From: Solibacillus ferritrahens
GTDB taxonomy: Bacteria; Bacillota; Bacilli; Bacillales_A; Planococcaceae
NCBI RefSeq assembly: GCF_037027585.1
Contig: NZ_JAXCLE010000002.1
Coordinates: 310,001-374,000 of the forward strand
Direction: 5' to 3'
Length of the DNA: 64,000 nucleotides
Each line of letters opens with the position of its first letter. Positions within the stretch are counted from its first letter, which is position 1. This document shows positions 50,614-59,654 of the stretch, in pieces. Made by a program: the position numbers and the translations under genes. The notes below the pieces were generated by a model that saw only the letters and a list, made by a program, of their open reading frames with translations, was not told where the DNA came from and ran no database searches.

Positions 50614-51639
50614 ATGTTAACAAATCGGCAGTTACAAATATTGCAAGCAATCGTAGATGACTTTGTGATGTCTGCTCAGCCTGTTGGTTCGCGTCAACTT
50701 TCGAAAAAAGAAGGTATTACGTACAGTGCAGCTACAATACGTAATGAGATGGCTGATTTAGAGGAATTAGGCTATTTGGAAAAAACGCATACTTCATCAG
50801 GAAGAGTGCCATCAGAAAAAGGTTATCGCTTTTATGTTGACCATTTACTTAAGCCTCAAGTCATTTCGACTGGCGAAGTAGCACAAATTCACTCGCTCTT
50901 TGAAAAACAAATTGTCGAAGCGGAGCAGATTATTAAAGAATCGGCGAATATCCTATCGGAGTTAACAACGTATACGACAATATTACTCGGTCCCGATGTT
51001 CAAAAGCACCGTGTAAAAAAATTCCAGATAGTTCCTTTAACAGAGGAAACAGCAGTGGCTATTATTGTGACGGATAACGGTCATGTAGAAAATCGTACTT
51101 TAACGTTACCATCGGGTTTTAGCCCGCATGATATAGAAAAAATGGTAAATATTCTGAATGACCGATTAGTAGGTGTGCCATTATATGACCTTCCAATAAA
51201 GCTTCAAACAGAAGCATTATCGGTATTGAAATCGCATATTAACGCATCTGAATCAATTGTCCGGTCTTTATTGTCCATTACTTCACAACAGAATGAGAGT
51301 AAAGTTTATTATGGTGGAAAATCGAATATGTTAAACCAGCCTGAATTCCATGACTTAGCCAAAATGAGAATGCTGATGGATTTATTTGATAAGGAAAATC
51401 AAGTTCAAACGCTATTTAATCAGGGAAACCATGGTATTCAAATTCGAATAGGTTCTGAAAACAATCATTTAGCAATGGAAAATTGCAGTGTAATTACCGC
51501 TTCCTTTTTAGTCGGTGAAGAACAGCAAGGGGCTATCGCAATTATCGGTCCAACACGCATGGATTATAGACGGGTTGTGACATTGTTGGATGTTATGACA
51601 AACAGCCTTTCCCAAGCGTTTTTCGATAAGAAACATTAG
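50614..51639 (+). CDS. hrcA: Heat-inducible transcription repressor HrcA
   Basis: 341 residues. N-terminal winged helix (LTNRQLQILQAIVDDFVMSAQPVGSRQLSKK, ATIRNEMADLEELGYLEKTHTSSGRVPSEKGYRFYV, each cut in family style), then a GAF-like domain with an inserted dimerisation region and the closing VGEEQQGAIAIIGPTRMDYRRVV. Represses its own operon through the CIRCE site directly upstream. ATG behind AGAGGTGAAG. Confidence 0.97.
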   Translation: MLTNRQLQILQAIVDDFVMSAQPVGSRQLSKKEGITYSAATIRNEMADLEELGYLEKTHTSSGRVPSEKGYRFYVDHLLKPQVISTGEVAQIHSLFEKQIVEAEQIIKESANILSELTTYTTILLGPDVQKHRVKKFQIVPLTEETAVAIIVTDNGHVENRTLTLPSGFSPHDIEKMVNILNDRLVGVPLYDLPIKLQTEALSVLKSHINASESIVRSLLSITSQQNESKVYYGGKSNMLNQPEFHDLAKMRMLMDLFDKENQVQTLFNQGNHGIQIRIGSENNHLAMENCSVITASFLVGEEQQGAIAIIGPTRMDYRRVVTLLDVMTNSLSQAFFDKKH

Positions 51640-51721
51640 TGACCCGGTGATATTGCGTCAGCGAGTATTTCTATATTCTGCTGAATTTAAATAAATGGTT
51701 GATACTCGAGGAGGAAAAGAA

Positions 51722-52279
51722 GTGTCTGAAACTACAAAAACAAATGAAGAATTGCAGCAAGAAGAAATAGCTGAGCAAGAAGAGGTAGTAGAAACAGCTG
51801 AAACTGAAGAGACAGTATTAGATGAAAAAGAACAGAAAATTGCTGAATTAGAAGCGAAATTAGCAGAAGAAGATGCACGTTACTTACGTTTACGTGCAGA
51901 TTATGATAATTTATCACGCCGTAGTCGCCTGGATCGTGAATCTGCAGAAAAATACCGTGCGCAAAGCCTGTTAACTGAATTATTGCCGGCATTGGATAAT
52001 TTAGATCGCGCCCTTAAAGTCGAAGTAAATTCGGAAGAAGCGGCTTCATTATATAAAGGTGTGGAAATGGTGTATCAGCAATTATTAGCTGCGACTGAAA
52101 AAGAAGGTTTAGTAGTTATTCCTGCTGAAGGAGAAACATTTGACCCGAATTTCCATCAAGCGGTGATGCAAGAGCAGGATAGTGAAAAAGAATCAGGTAT
52201 CATTTTACGCGAATTACAAAAGGGATATAAATTAAAAGACCGTGTTCTACGACCTTCAATGGTATCTGTAAACGAATAA
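51722..52279 (+). CDS. grpE: Nucleotide exchange factor GrpE
   Basis: 185 residues. An acidic, Glu-rich start, a long coiled coil (~35-90, KEQKIAELEAKLAEEDARYLRLRADYDNL) and a beta domain with FDPNFHQAVMQ and LQKGYKLKDRVLRPSMVSV. It releases ADP from DnaK. The ORF extends to an ATG at 51695, but GAGGAGGAA fits the GTG at 51722, which starts with MSETTKTNEE. Part of the CIRCE operon. Confidence 0.96.
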   Translation: MSETTKTNEELQQEEIAEQEEVVETAETEETVLDEKEQKIAELEAKLAEEDARYLRLRADYDNLSRRSRLDRESAEKYRAQSLLTELLPALDNLDRALKVEVNSEEAASLYKGVEMVYQQLLAATEKEGLVVIPAEGETFDPNFHQAVMQEQDSEKESGIILRELQKGYKLKDRVLRPSMVSVNE

Positions 52280-52282
52280 TTC

Positions 52283-52358
52283 AGTACTTTTTAGTACTAG
52301 TTATATAAATAAGGCTGTCAAAACTTTAACCTTATGTAAATAAGGTTGGTTGGACAGG
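52283..52358 (+). other. Hairpins between grpE and dnaK
   Basis: AGTACT-TTTT-AGTACT (52283-52298), then a larger stem with outer arms CTGTC/GACAG (52315-52319 with 52353-52357) and inner arms AACCTTAT/ATAAGGTT (52328-52335 with 52340-52347). No T-run follows. Possibly an mRNA processing or stability site favouring dnaK. Confidence 0.55.
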
Positions 52359-52417
52359 ATTTGTTAAACTATAAACAAATACATTCTGTTTTTTAATATT
52401 AGGAGGAAAATTAAATT

Positions 52418-54271
52418 ATGAGCAAAATTATCGGTATTGACTTAGGAACAACAAACTCTTGTGTATCTGTACTAGAAGGCGGCGAGCCAAAAGTAATTCC
52501 CAATCCAGAAGGTAACCGTACATCTCCATCTGTAGTAGCATTTAAAAACGGTGAAAAACAAGTGGGGGAAGTTGCTAAGCGTCAAGCAGTAACAAATCCG
52601 AATACAATCATTTCTATTAAATCTAAAATGGGTACTAACGAAAAAGTTAAAGTGGATGATCAAGAGTACACGCCTCAAGAAGTATCTGCTATGATTTTAC
52701 AATACTTAAAAGGTTATGCTGAAGACTACTTAGGTGAAAAAGTAACGAAAGCTGTTATTACAGTTCCGGCTTATTTCAACGATGCACAACGTCAAGCAAC
52801 TAAAGACGCTGGTAAAATCGCAGGTTTAGAAGTAGAGCGTATCATCAACGAACCAACAGCTGCAGCATTAGCTTACGGTTTAGATCAACAAGACGTTGAC
52901 CAAAAAATCCTAGTATTCGACTTAGGTGGCGGTACATTTGACGTTTCAATCCTTGAATTAGCTGACGGCGTATTCGAAGTATTAGCAACAGCAGGTGACA
53001 ACAAACTTGGTGGTGACGACTTCGACGACAAAATCATTGCTTACTTAGTAGAAGAATTCAAAAAAGAAAATGCAGTAGATTTATCAAAAGACAAAATGGC
53101 AATGCAACGCTTAAAAGATGCAGCTGAAAAAGCGAAAAAAGACTTATCGGGTGTAACTTCTACTCAAATCTCATTACCATTCATTACTGCAGGTGCTGAC
53201 GGCCCACTTCACTTAGAAGTGTCATTATCACGTGCAAAATTCGATGATTTAACTAAAGATTTAGTAGAACGTACAATCGTACCTACTCGTCAAGCGTTAT
53301 CAGATGCAGGTCTTTCTGCTTCAGAATTAGATAAAGTAATTTTAGTTGGTGGTTCTACTCGTATTCCTGCAGTAGTAGAAGCAATCAAAAAAGCAACAGG
53401 TCATGAGCCACACAAAGGCGTAAACCCTGACGAAGTAGTAGCGATGGGTGCTGCTGTACAAGGCGGCGTATTAGCTGGTGACGTACAAGGCGTATTATTA
53501 TTAGACGTAACTCCCTTATCATTAGGTATCGAAACTATGGGTGGCGTTATGACGAAATTAATCGACCGTAACACGACAATCCCAACATCTAAATCTCAAG
53601 TGTTCTCAACAGCTGCAGACAATCAACCAGCAGTAGATATTCACGTATTACAAGGTGAGCGTTCAATGGCTGCAGACAACAAAACATTAGGTCGCTTCCA
53701 ATTATCTGATATTCCACCAGCACCACGTGGTATTCCACAAATCGAAGTAACATTCGATATTGATGCGAACGGTATCGTATCAGTTAAAGCGAAAGACTTA
53801 GGTACACAAAAAGAGCAAACAATCGTTATCCAATCTGATTCAGGATTATCAGAAGAAGAAATCGAGCGTATGGTAAAAGATGCTGAAGCAAACGCTGAAG
53901 CAGATGCAAAACGTAAAGAAGAAGCAGATCTTCGCAACGAAGCAGACCAATTAGTGTTCCAAGTTGATAAAACAATTACGGACTTAGGTGAGCAAATTAC
54001 AGAAGAAGAAAAGAAATCTGTTGAAGATGCACGCGATGAGTTAAAAGCTGCTTTAGAAAAAGGCGAAATCGATGGAATTAAAGAGTCTAAAGAAAAGTTA
54101 GAAGGCGTATTACAGCCGTTAGTAATGAAAGTATACGAGCAAGCGGCAGCAGCTGCACAAGCACAAGGCGGAGCTGAAGGCTTTGAAGGCGCTGCAGATG
54201 CAGGTAAAAAAGATGACGGCGTTGTAGATGCTGACTTTGAAGAAGTAAAAGACGATAAAGACAATAAATAA
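52418..54271 (+). CDS. dnaK: Molecular chaperone DnaK (Hsp70)
   Basis: 617 residues. ATPase domain: IGIDLGTTNSCVSV, the phosphate-2 loop FDLGGGTFDVS, VGGSTRIPAV; then the linker VLLLDVTPLSLGIE, the substrate-binding domain and a C-terminal lid with an acidic tail. It lacks the ~24-residue insertion in the ATPase domain found in Gram-negative DnaK, as expected for Firmicutes. ATG behind AGGAGG. Codon use is strongly biased, as for an abundant protein. Confidence 0.98.
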   Translation: MSKIIGIDLGTTNSCVSVLEGGEPKVIPNPEGNRTSPSVVAFKNGEKQVGEVAKRQAVTNPNTIISIKSKMGTNEKVKVDDQEYTPQEVSAMILQYLKGYAEDYLGEKVTKAVITVPAYFNDAQRQATKDAGKIAGLEVERIINEPTAAALAYGLDQQDVDQKILVFDLGGGTFDVSILELADGVFEVLATAGDNKLGGDDFDDKIIAYLVEEFKKENAVDLSKDKMAMQRLKDAAEKAKKDLSGVTSTQISLPFITAGADGPLHLEVSLSRAKFDDLTKDLVERTIVPTRQALSDAGLSASELDKVILVGGSTRIPAVVEAIKKATGHEPHKGVNPDEVVAMGAAVQGGVLAGDVQGVLLLDVTPLSLGIETMGGVMTKLIDRNTTIPTSKSQVFSTAADNQPAVDIHVLQGERSMAADNKTLGRFQLSDIPPAPRGIPQIEVTFDIDANGIVSVKAKDLGTQKEQTIVIQSDSGLSEEEIERMVKDAEANAEADAKRKEEADLRNEADQLVFQVDKTITDLGEQITEEEKKSVEDARDELKAALEKGEIDGIKESKEKLEGVLQPLVMKVYEQAAAAAQAQGGAEGFEGAADAGKKDDGVVDADFEEVKDDKDNK

Positions 54272-54287
54272 TCAAACGTTCTATAAT

Positions 54288-54321
54288 AAAAGCCAAAGAC
54301 CGCTTGCGGCTTTGGCTTTTA
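54288..54321 (+). terminator. Terminator of the hrcA-grpE-dnaK operon
   Basis: AAAAGCCAAAG (54288-54298) pairs with CTTTGGCTTTT (54310-54320), extended inside by CCGC/GCGG. It separates dnaK from dnaJ. Confidence 0.93.
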
Positions 54322-54374
54322 AGTTTGTTGATGTCCTCTGTTTTGAAAGTAGTAAGCGTGGTGGAGCGAGGAAA

Positions 54375-54562
54375 AATAGAGGGAGAAATTTCCGTTATTT
54401 TATAAAAATCATTTAAAAAGCCATAAATAACGGAAGGAATTACCCTTATTAAGCTAAAAAGTAAGATAATAACGGCTTTTTTTATGAATAAGGGAAAAAA
54501 TTACCTCTATTTTCTCTTAAAATAAAGGTCTTTAAGAAATAAGAGAAAAATCTTCCCTTATT
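54375..54562. repeat. 188-bp quadruple-palindrome element, copy 3
   Basis: It occupies the 514-bp gap between dnaK and dnaJ. Palindromes start at 54375, 54426, 54487 and 54538 (51, 61, 51 bp apart). Half-sites: AATAGAGG/CCGTTATT, AATAACGG/CCCTTATT, AATAAGGG/CCTCTATT, AATAAGAG/CCCTTATT, with 25-bp outer limits in each case. Left and right arms of one palindrome often come from different variants, so pairing within a unit is imperfect while each half-site fits the set. No promoter function is evident. Confidence 0.87.
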
Positions 54563-54785
54563 TCATATTATTTCGCCAATCCCATTGAAGTAGAGGACCA
54601 AAAGTGAAGTAGGAAAGTACGCTTGAAAATACTCGATACCTTCAAGCAGTACCCCGAGAAAGCACTGGACAACATGAAATAGCAAACACTATTTATTTGA
54701 TATTAAAAGTAATATAGCAAATGGTATACATCATTTTTTCAACATGCTAAAATAGACGTTATGTAAAAAGAGCGGAGAGTGAACA

Positions 54786-55907
54786 ATGAGTAAGCGCGAT
54801 TACTATGAAGTGCTTGGCCTAAGTAAAGGTGCAAGCAAAGATGAAATAAAAAAAGCATATCGTAAATTATCAAAACAGTATCACCCTGATTTAAACAAAG
54901 AAGAGGGGGCAGATCTAAAGTTTAAAGAAGTAGCAGAAGCATATGAAGTGCTGTCCGATGATCAAAAACGTGCCCGCTATGATCAATTTGGTCACGAGGA
55001 TCCGAATGCTGGCTTTGGCGGCGGTGGTTTCAGTGGCGGTGGCGGTTTTGGAGGCTTCGAGGATATTTTCAGTTCGTTCTTTGGAGGCGGTCGACGCCAA
55101 GATCCGAATGCACCACGTAAAGGTGACGATCTGCAATTCCGTATGAATATTACATTTGAAGAGGCAGTATTCGGAAAAGAAACTGAAATCGAAATTCCGA
55201 AAGAAGAAACTTGTGATACATGTCATGGTTCAGGTGCGAAGCCAGGTACTCAGCCTCAAACATGTTCACAATGTAATGGTGTAGGTCAAATTAACCAAGC
55301 CGTTGATACACCGTTTGGCCGTATGGTAAACAAACGCTCTTGTCCAAGTTGCCGTGGTCAAGGGAAAATTATTGTTGATAAATGTACACCATGTCGAGGT
55401 ACAGGTAGCATAACGAAAAAGAAAAAAATCAAAATTACAATCCCGGCTGGTGTTGATGATGGTCAACAACTGCGAGTGGCAGGTCAAGGTGAAGAAGGCT
55501 ACAACAATGGTCCGGCAGGAGATTTATACATTATCTTTGCTGTTCGCAAGCACGAACAATTTGAACGTGATGGCGACGATATTTTATATGAACTAAACTT
55601 AACATTCCCGCAGGCTTCATTAGGGGATGAAATAGAAGTACCGACAATCCATGGTAAAGTGAAGCTGAAAATTCCAGCGGGTACTCAATCAGGAGCGCAA
55701 TTCCGTCTAAAAGATAAAGGTGTAAAAAATGTACATGGTTATGGTATGGGTAATCAATACGTAATCGTAAAAGTTGTCACACCTACTAAATTAACAGAAA
55801 AACAAAAGCAATTACTAAGAGAATTTGCAGAAATCAGTGGTGACATTCCGGAAGAACAAGGTAGTTCACTATTCGATAAGATTAAGAAAAAAATTAAAGG
55901 TGACTAA
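54786..55907 (+). CDS. dnaJ: Chaperone DnaJ (Hsp40)
   Basis: 373 residues: J domain with HPD (QYHPDLNK, ~residue 34), a Gly/Phe-rich linker with GGGFSGGGGFGGF, four zinc-finger repeats (CDTCHGSGAKPG, CSQCNGVGQ, CPSCRGQGK, CTPCRGTGS) and the C-terminal substrate-binding domain. Stimulates DnaK ATPase. Unlike B. subtilis it does not follow dnaK directly: a terminator and the repeat element intervene, so it probably has its own promoter, with no CIRCE visible near it. Confidence 0.98.
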   Translation: MSKRDYYEVLGLSKGASKDEIKKAYRKLSKQYHPDLNKEEGADLKFKEVAEAYEVLSDDQKRARYDQFGHEDPNAGFGGGGFSGGGGFGGFEDIFSSFFGGGRRQDPNAPRKGDDLQFRMNITFEEAVFGKETEIEIPKEETCDTCHGSGAKPGTQPQTCSQCNGVGQINQAVDTPFGRMVNKRSCPSCRGQGKIIVDKCTPCRGTGSITKKKKIKITIPAGVDDGQQLRVAGQGEEGYNNGPAGDLYIIFAVRKHEQFERDGDDILYELNLTFPQASLGDEIEVPTIHGKVKLKIPAGTQSGAQFRLKDKGVKNVHGYGMGNQYVIVKVVTPTKLTEKQKQLLREFAEISGDIPEEQGSSLFDKIKKKIKGD

Positions 55908-55921
55908 GGAGTGTATTGCAA

Positions 55922-56860
55922 GTGAAATGGACAGAACTTTCGATTTTAACGACGCATGAGGCCGTTGATGCAGTGACGAACATTTTGCATGAAGCTGGTG
56001 CAAGTGGTGTAGTGATTGAAGATTCAAAGGAACTAGATAAAGAAAGAATCGATAAATTTGGTGAGATTTATGCACTGAATCCAGAAGACTTTCCAAAAAC
56101 AGGTGTCATTGTAAAAGCATATTTATCAGCTTCAAGCTTTTTGGCGGAGACAATCGAAGAAATTAAGCTTGCAATTGCAAACCTTGTAAACTTTGATATA
56201 AATATTGGTGAAAATATTTTAACGCTTTGTGAAGTTGATGAGGAAGATTGGTCAACGGCATGGAAACAATATTACCATCCTGTTAAAATTTCCGAACGCT
56301 TTACAATCGTACCAACTTGGGAAGATTATAAACCAGTGTCAACGGATGAACTTATTATTGAACTAGATCCTGGTATGGCGTTTGGTACAGGTACGCATCC
56401 AACTACTGTTATGTGTCTGCAAGCGCTTGAAAAAGTTGTACAGCAAGGTCATACAGTTATCGATGTTGGTACAGGATCGGGTGTTCTATCTATCGGTGCT
56501 GCAATGCTTGGAGCGGAAAAAGTCCATGCACTGGATTTGGATGAGGTAGCTGTTAGAGCGGCACGTGAAAATGTGGAATTAAATAAAATGGATGCTATTG
56601 TTGAAGTATTCCACGGCAACTTATTGGATACAGTTAAGGAGCCTGCCGATATTGTAGTGGCGAATATTTTGGCTGAAATCATTATGTCATTTACTGATGA
56701 TGCATTTTCAATTGTTAAACCTGGTGGACTTTATGTTACTTCAGGAATCATTGGTGCCAAAAAAGATGAAGTAAAAGAAGCGTTGGAAAAATCCGGCTTC
56801 GAAATTGAAGAAGTTCTAATGATGGAAGACTGGGTAGCGATTATTTCGCGCCGTCCTTAA
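55922..56860 (+). CDS. prmA: Ribosomal protein L11 methyltransferase
   Basis: 312 residues. N-terminal substrate-recognition domain (KWTELSILTTHEAVDAVTNI) and SAM-binding domain with DPGMAFGTGTHPTT, VIDVGTGSGVLSIGAAMLGA and VANILAEII. Trimethylates L11. The ORF begins at a TTG at 55916 but the AAGGAG site overlapping the dnaJ stop lies 10 nt before the GTG at 55922, giving MKWTELS as in B. subtilis PrmA. Follows dnaJ as usual. Confidence 0.95.
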   Translation: MKWTELSILTTHEAVDAVTNILHEAGASGVVIEDSKELDKERIDKFGEIYALNPEDFPKTGVIVKAYLSASSFLAETIEEIKLAIANLVNFDINIGENILTLCEVDEEDWSTAWKQYYHPVKISERFTIVPTWEDYKPVSTDELIIELDPGMAFGTGTHPTTVMCLQALEKVVQQGHTVIDVGTGSGVLSIGAAMLGAEKVHALDLDEVAVRAARENVELNKMDAIVEVFHGNLLDTVKEPADIVVANILAEIIMSFTDDAFSIVKPGGLYVTSGIIGAKKDEVKEALEKSGFEIEEVLMMEDWVAIISRRP

Positions 56861-56873
56861 TTGAATTTCAGAG

Positions 56874-56907
56874 AACAACAGCTGTTTTGTGCAGCTGTTG
56901 TTTTTGT
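56874..56907 (+). terminator. Terminator of prmA
   Basis: AACAACAGCTG and CAGCTGTTGTT arms with a TTTTGTG loop, then TTTTGT. Confidence 0.9.
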
Positions 56908-56926
56908 ATAACAAGGAGTGAACACG

Positions 56927-57670
56927 ATGCAACGGTATTTTATTGAATCACCCGGAAATAAAGAAAATGAATTTATTGTAACAGGTGAAAATGCACGTCA
57001 TATTAGTAAAGTAATGAGGATGACAGTAGGGGAAGAAATCATCATTGTCCATGAGAATGTAGCAAATATATGTGAAATTGTTGAGATAGATCAGGATGTA
57101 CGTGTCAAAAAGACCGGACAAACAATTCCATCACCGGAAATGCCCATAAAGGTGGATATCGCATGTGGGTTGCCAAAAGGGGATAAACTGGAGCTGATTG
57201 CACAAAAAGCGACGGAACTAGGGATGTATGCAATGATTCCGTTTGCGGCAGAGCGCTCTATTGTGAAATGGGATGCTAAAAAAGCGAAAAAAAACCAAGA
57301 ACGCCTGCAGAAAATTGCGCAGGAGGCTGCGGAGCAATCACACCGGACACATATACCACAAGTTGAAGAGCCGATAAGCTTTAAACAGCTTATACAAAAA
57401 TTCGCTAAGTATGATGCGATTTTTATTGCAGATGAAGAAGATGCTAAATTAGAAAACCGGACGAGCTTTAAACAAAAGCTTCAATCGCTTAATACTGATG
57501 AGGAATTACACATTCTTTGTATTTTTGGTCCGGAAGGTGGAATTTCCCGCAATGAATCAAAGGTACTGATCGAAGCTGGTGCACAAACAATGTCACTCGG
57601 TCCTCGTATATTGCGAACAGAAACAGCGCCGTTTTATGCTTTATCAGCAATTTCCTATGAATTTGAATAA
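56927..57670 (+). CDS. rsmE: 16S rRNA (uracil1498-N3)-methyltransferase
   Basis: 247 residues of the SPOUT class: MQRYFIESPG, GENARHISKVMRM, the KGDKLELIAQKATELG helix, EQSHRTHIPQV and the knot motif FGPEGGISRNESK with LGPRILRTETAPFYALSAI. Methylates U1498 of 16S rRNA. A GTG at 56918 is possible but lies inside the AAGGAGTG ribosome site of the ATG at 56927. Confidence 0.95.
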   Translation: MQRYFIESPGNKENEFIVTGENARHISKVMRMTVGEEIIIVHENVANICEIVEIDQDVRVKKTGQTIPSPEMPIKVDIACGLPKGDKLELIAQKATELGMYAMIPFAAERSIVKWDAKKAKKNQERLQKIAQEAAEQSHRTHIPQVEEPISFKQLIQKFAKYDAIFIADEEDAKLENRTSFKQKLQSLNTDEELHILCIFGPEGGISRNESKVLIEAGAQTMSLGPRILRTETAPFYALSAISYEFE

Positions 57671-57673
57671 AAC

Positions 57674-57717
57674 GAAGGGATTGATTTGAAAGGTAACTTT
57701 CGAATCAATCCCTTTTT
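57674..57717 (+). terminator. Terminator of rsmE
   Basis: AAGGGATTGATT (57675-57686) pairs with AATCAATCCCTT (57703-57714), then TTTG. Confidence 0.9.
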
Positions 57718-57772
57718 GTATGTATGGATTAGTCCTATTTGATTAATTTTATCTCAAATTCGAAATTTTTAC

Positions 57773-57819
57773 TTGTATAATTACGTTTAATAATTGTACA
57801 ATGTTTGTATAACATTGTA
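57773..57819 (+). promoter_or_regulatory. Promoter with overlapping palindromic operator before the carotenoid gene
   Basis: TTGTAT (57773-57778), 18-bp spacer, TACAAT (57797-57802). The -10 is the start of a perfect inverted repeat TACAATGTT-N5-AACATTGTA (57797-57819). Two more small palindromes follow before the gene: GTTGTACAAC (about 57940) and CATTG-TC-CAATG (57970-57981). This layout suggests control by a dimeric repressor. It lies about 190 bp before the start codon. Confidence 0.6.
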
Positions 57820-58006
57820 GCTCTTTTAAAGGTGATGGATATATTAATAAAAGTTAAAGGTGAAATATCATGCTATAAGTCATTATTTCAACAGTTAATA
57901 TTCAAATAAAGTAATAGGGCAATGAAGGAAGTTGCTAACGTTGTACAACAATTAATTATTTATTTTAATCATTGTCCAATGCTTGGAATAAAAGGAGGCA
58001 GTAGAG

Positions 58007-59584
58007 ATGAAAAAAATTGCAGTAGTAGGTGCTGGACCTGGTGGATTAGCGGTAGCGATGTTGATGGCACATAAAGGTTATGACGTAACAATTTATGAGA
58101 AACAGGCCTATGTAGGTGGGCGTACAAGTGAAATTAAGCTTGGTGAATATAAATTCGATATGGGACCTACATTTTTGAACATGCTATATATAGCGGAGGA
58201 AATATTCGAATTAACTGGACGGAATATAAACGATTATGTGGATTTAATTGATTTAAATCCAATGTATCAGTTGATTTTCCATGATAAAAAGATCAATATG
58301 ACGCGTGATGCAAACGAAATGATTCGTCAAATCGACGAACTTTTCCCAGGAAATGAAGGTAGCTATGAACGTTATATGGAGCGTACTCAAAAGAAGTTGG
58401 AAGTTCTCGCGCCTGTTTTACAAGCCCCTATGAATCGACTGACAGATTTATTGAATCCTAAAGTGATAAAAGCTGCGGGAGAATTAGAAATCGGTAACTC
58501 GCTTGTAGATACATTGTCAAAGTTCTATAAAGATGAAGATTTGCAGCTTGCCTTTACATTCCAAGCGAAGTATTTGGGGATGTCTCCGTGGGAAAGCCCG
58601 GGTGCCTTTTCGATCTTATCGTATATAGAGCATGCATTCGGTGTTTACCATATAAAAGGCGGTATCAATAAATTAACGGACGCGATGGCAAAAGTCGTGA
58701 CTGAATTAGGTGGGAAAATCCATCTTAATAGCGGTGTGAAAAAATTGAAAGTAAGCGGGAAAAAGGTGACAGGCTTACTGCTTGAGGATGGTCAGGAGAT
58801 TGTAGCGGATGAAGTTATTATTAATGGGGATTTTGCCAATGCAATGACTAGATTAGTAGAGCCAGGCGTATTAAAAAAATATACGCCTGAAAAATTGGAG
58901 AAGAAGCAATATTCATGTTCGACTTTTATGCTGTATTTAGGTGTGAATAAACGTTTTGATCTTCCGCATCATACAATTTGGTTTGCAAAAGACTATCGTA
59001 AAAATGTAGAGGAAATTACGAAATCAAAGCTATTATCTGAAGATCCTTCAATCTATATTCAAAATGCAGTGGTTACAGATGAAACTGTAGCTCCGGAAGG
59101 GAAATCGACGCTTTATGTATTGGTACCTGTGCCTAACAATACAAGTGAAATAGACTGGACGAAAATAGCTGCACCTTTCCGTGATCTAATTTTAAATATG
59201 ATATCAGATAAATTGGGGATTACGGATATTAGAGAATATATTGAAGAAGAGCGTATGATTTCGCCTATAGACTGGGAACGAGACATTCATGTTTATAAAG
59301 GGGCAACATTTAATTTGGGGCACCAGTTATCGCAAATGCTTGTATTCCGTCCACGCAATAAATTTGAAGAGCTTGACCATTGTTGGCTAGTAGGTGGGGG
59401 CACACACCCAGGAAGCGGCTTGCCGATTATTTTGGAATCTGCCCGTATTACAGCCAACGGAATATTGAAAGAACATAAACAGCCGCTTCATCCAGTTAAG
59501 CCGTTACCGAAAGTCGAACACTATAAACCGGTACAAAAAGATAAGGATCTAGCCCATCAGCCAGCAGCAATTCAAGTAAATTAA
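58007..59584 (+). CDS. Phytoene desaturase-family (CrtI/CrtN) oxidoreductase
   Basis: 525 residues. FAD-binding start KKIAVVGAGPGGLAVAMLMAHKG, VGGRTSEIKLGEYKFDMGPT and the C-terminal family motif GGGTHPGSGLPIILESARITAN. It belongs with the bacterial carotenoid desaturases and oxidases (CrtI, CrtN, CrtP). Which one cannot be settled: diapophytoene desaturase and diaponeurosporene oxidase are both possible. No synthase (CrtM/CrtB) gene is nearby, so other pathway genes would lie elsewhere. ATG at 58007 behind AAAGGAGG. The YvbH-like gene follows 70 bp downstream. Confidence 0.85.
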   Translation: MKKIAVVGAGPGGLAVAMLMAHKGYDVTIYEKQAYVGGRTSEIKLGEYKFDMGPTFLNMLYIAEEIFELTGRNINDYVDLIDLNPMYQLIFHDKKINMTRDANEMIRQIDELFPGNEGSYERYMERTQKKLEVLAPVLQAPMNRLTDLLNPKVIKAAGELEIGNSLVDTLSKFYKDEDLQLAFTFQAKYLGMSPWESPGAFSILSYIEHAFGVYHIKGGINKLTDAMAKVVTELGGKIHLNSGVKKLKVSGKKVTGLLLEDGQEIVADEVIINGDFANAMTRLVEPGVLKKYTPEKLEKKQYSCSTFMLYLGVNKRFDLPHHTIWFAKDYRKNVEEITKSKLLSEDPSIYIQNAVVTDETVAPEGKSTLYVLVPVPNNTSEIDWTKIAAPFRDLILNMISDKLGITDIREYIEEERMISPIDWERDIHVYKGATFNLGHQLSQMLVFRPRNKFEELDHCWLVGGGTHPGSGLPIILESARITANGILKEHKQPLHPVKPLPKVEHYKPVQKDKDLAHQPAAIQVN

Positions 59585-59613
59585 TACCGAATTTTTTGGA
59601 ACTTTTAATTGTA

Positions 59614-59625
59614 TAATACGTATTA
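59614..59625. promoter_or_regulatory. Palindrome before the YvbH-like gene
   Basis: Perfect 12-bp palindrome TAATACGTATTA, followed by CAATGT. The run TTGTATAAT-ACGT-TTACAATGT here resembles the promoter-operator at 57773. Gene spacing is 29 bp. Confidence 0.45.
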
Positions 59626-59654
59626 CAATGTATGCAATTAAAGGAGGCACAATA

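Noticed and set aside
53641..54264. 207-codon minus-strand ORF opposite dnaK
   Set aside because: Shadow of a highly biased coding sequence; Ser-rich composition is typical of antisense frames here, and dnaK is certain.
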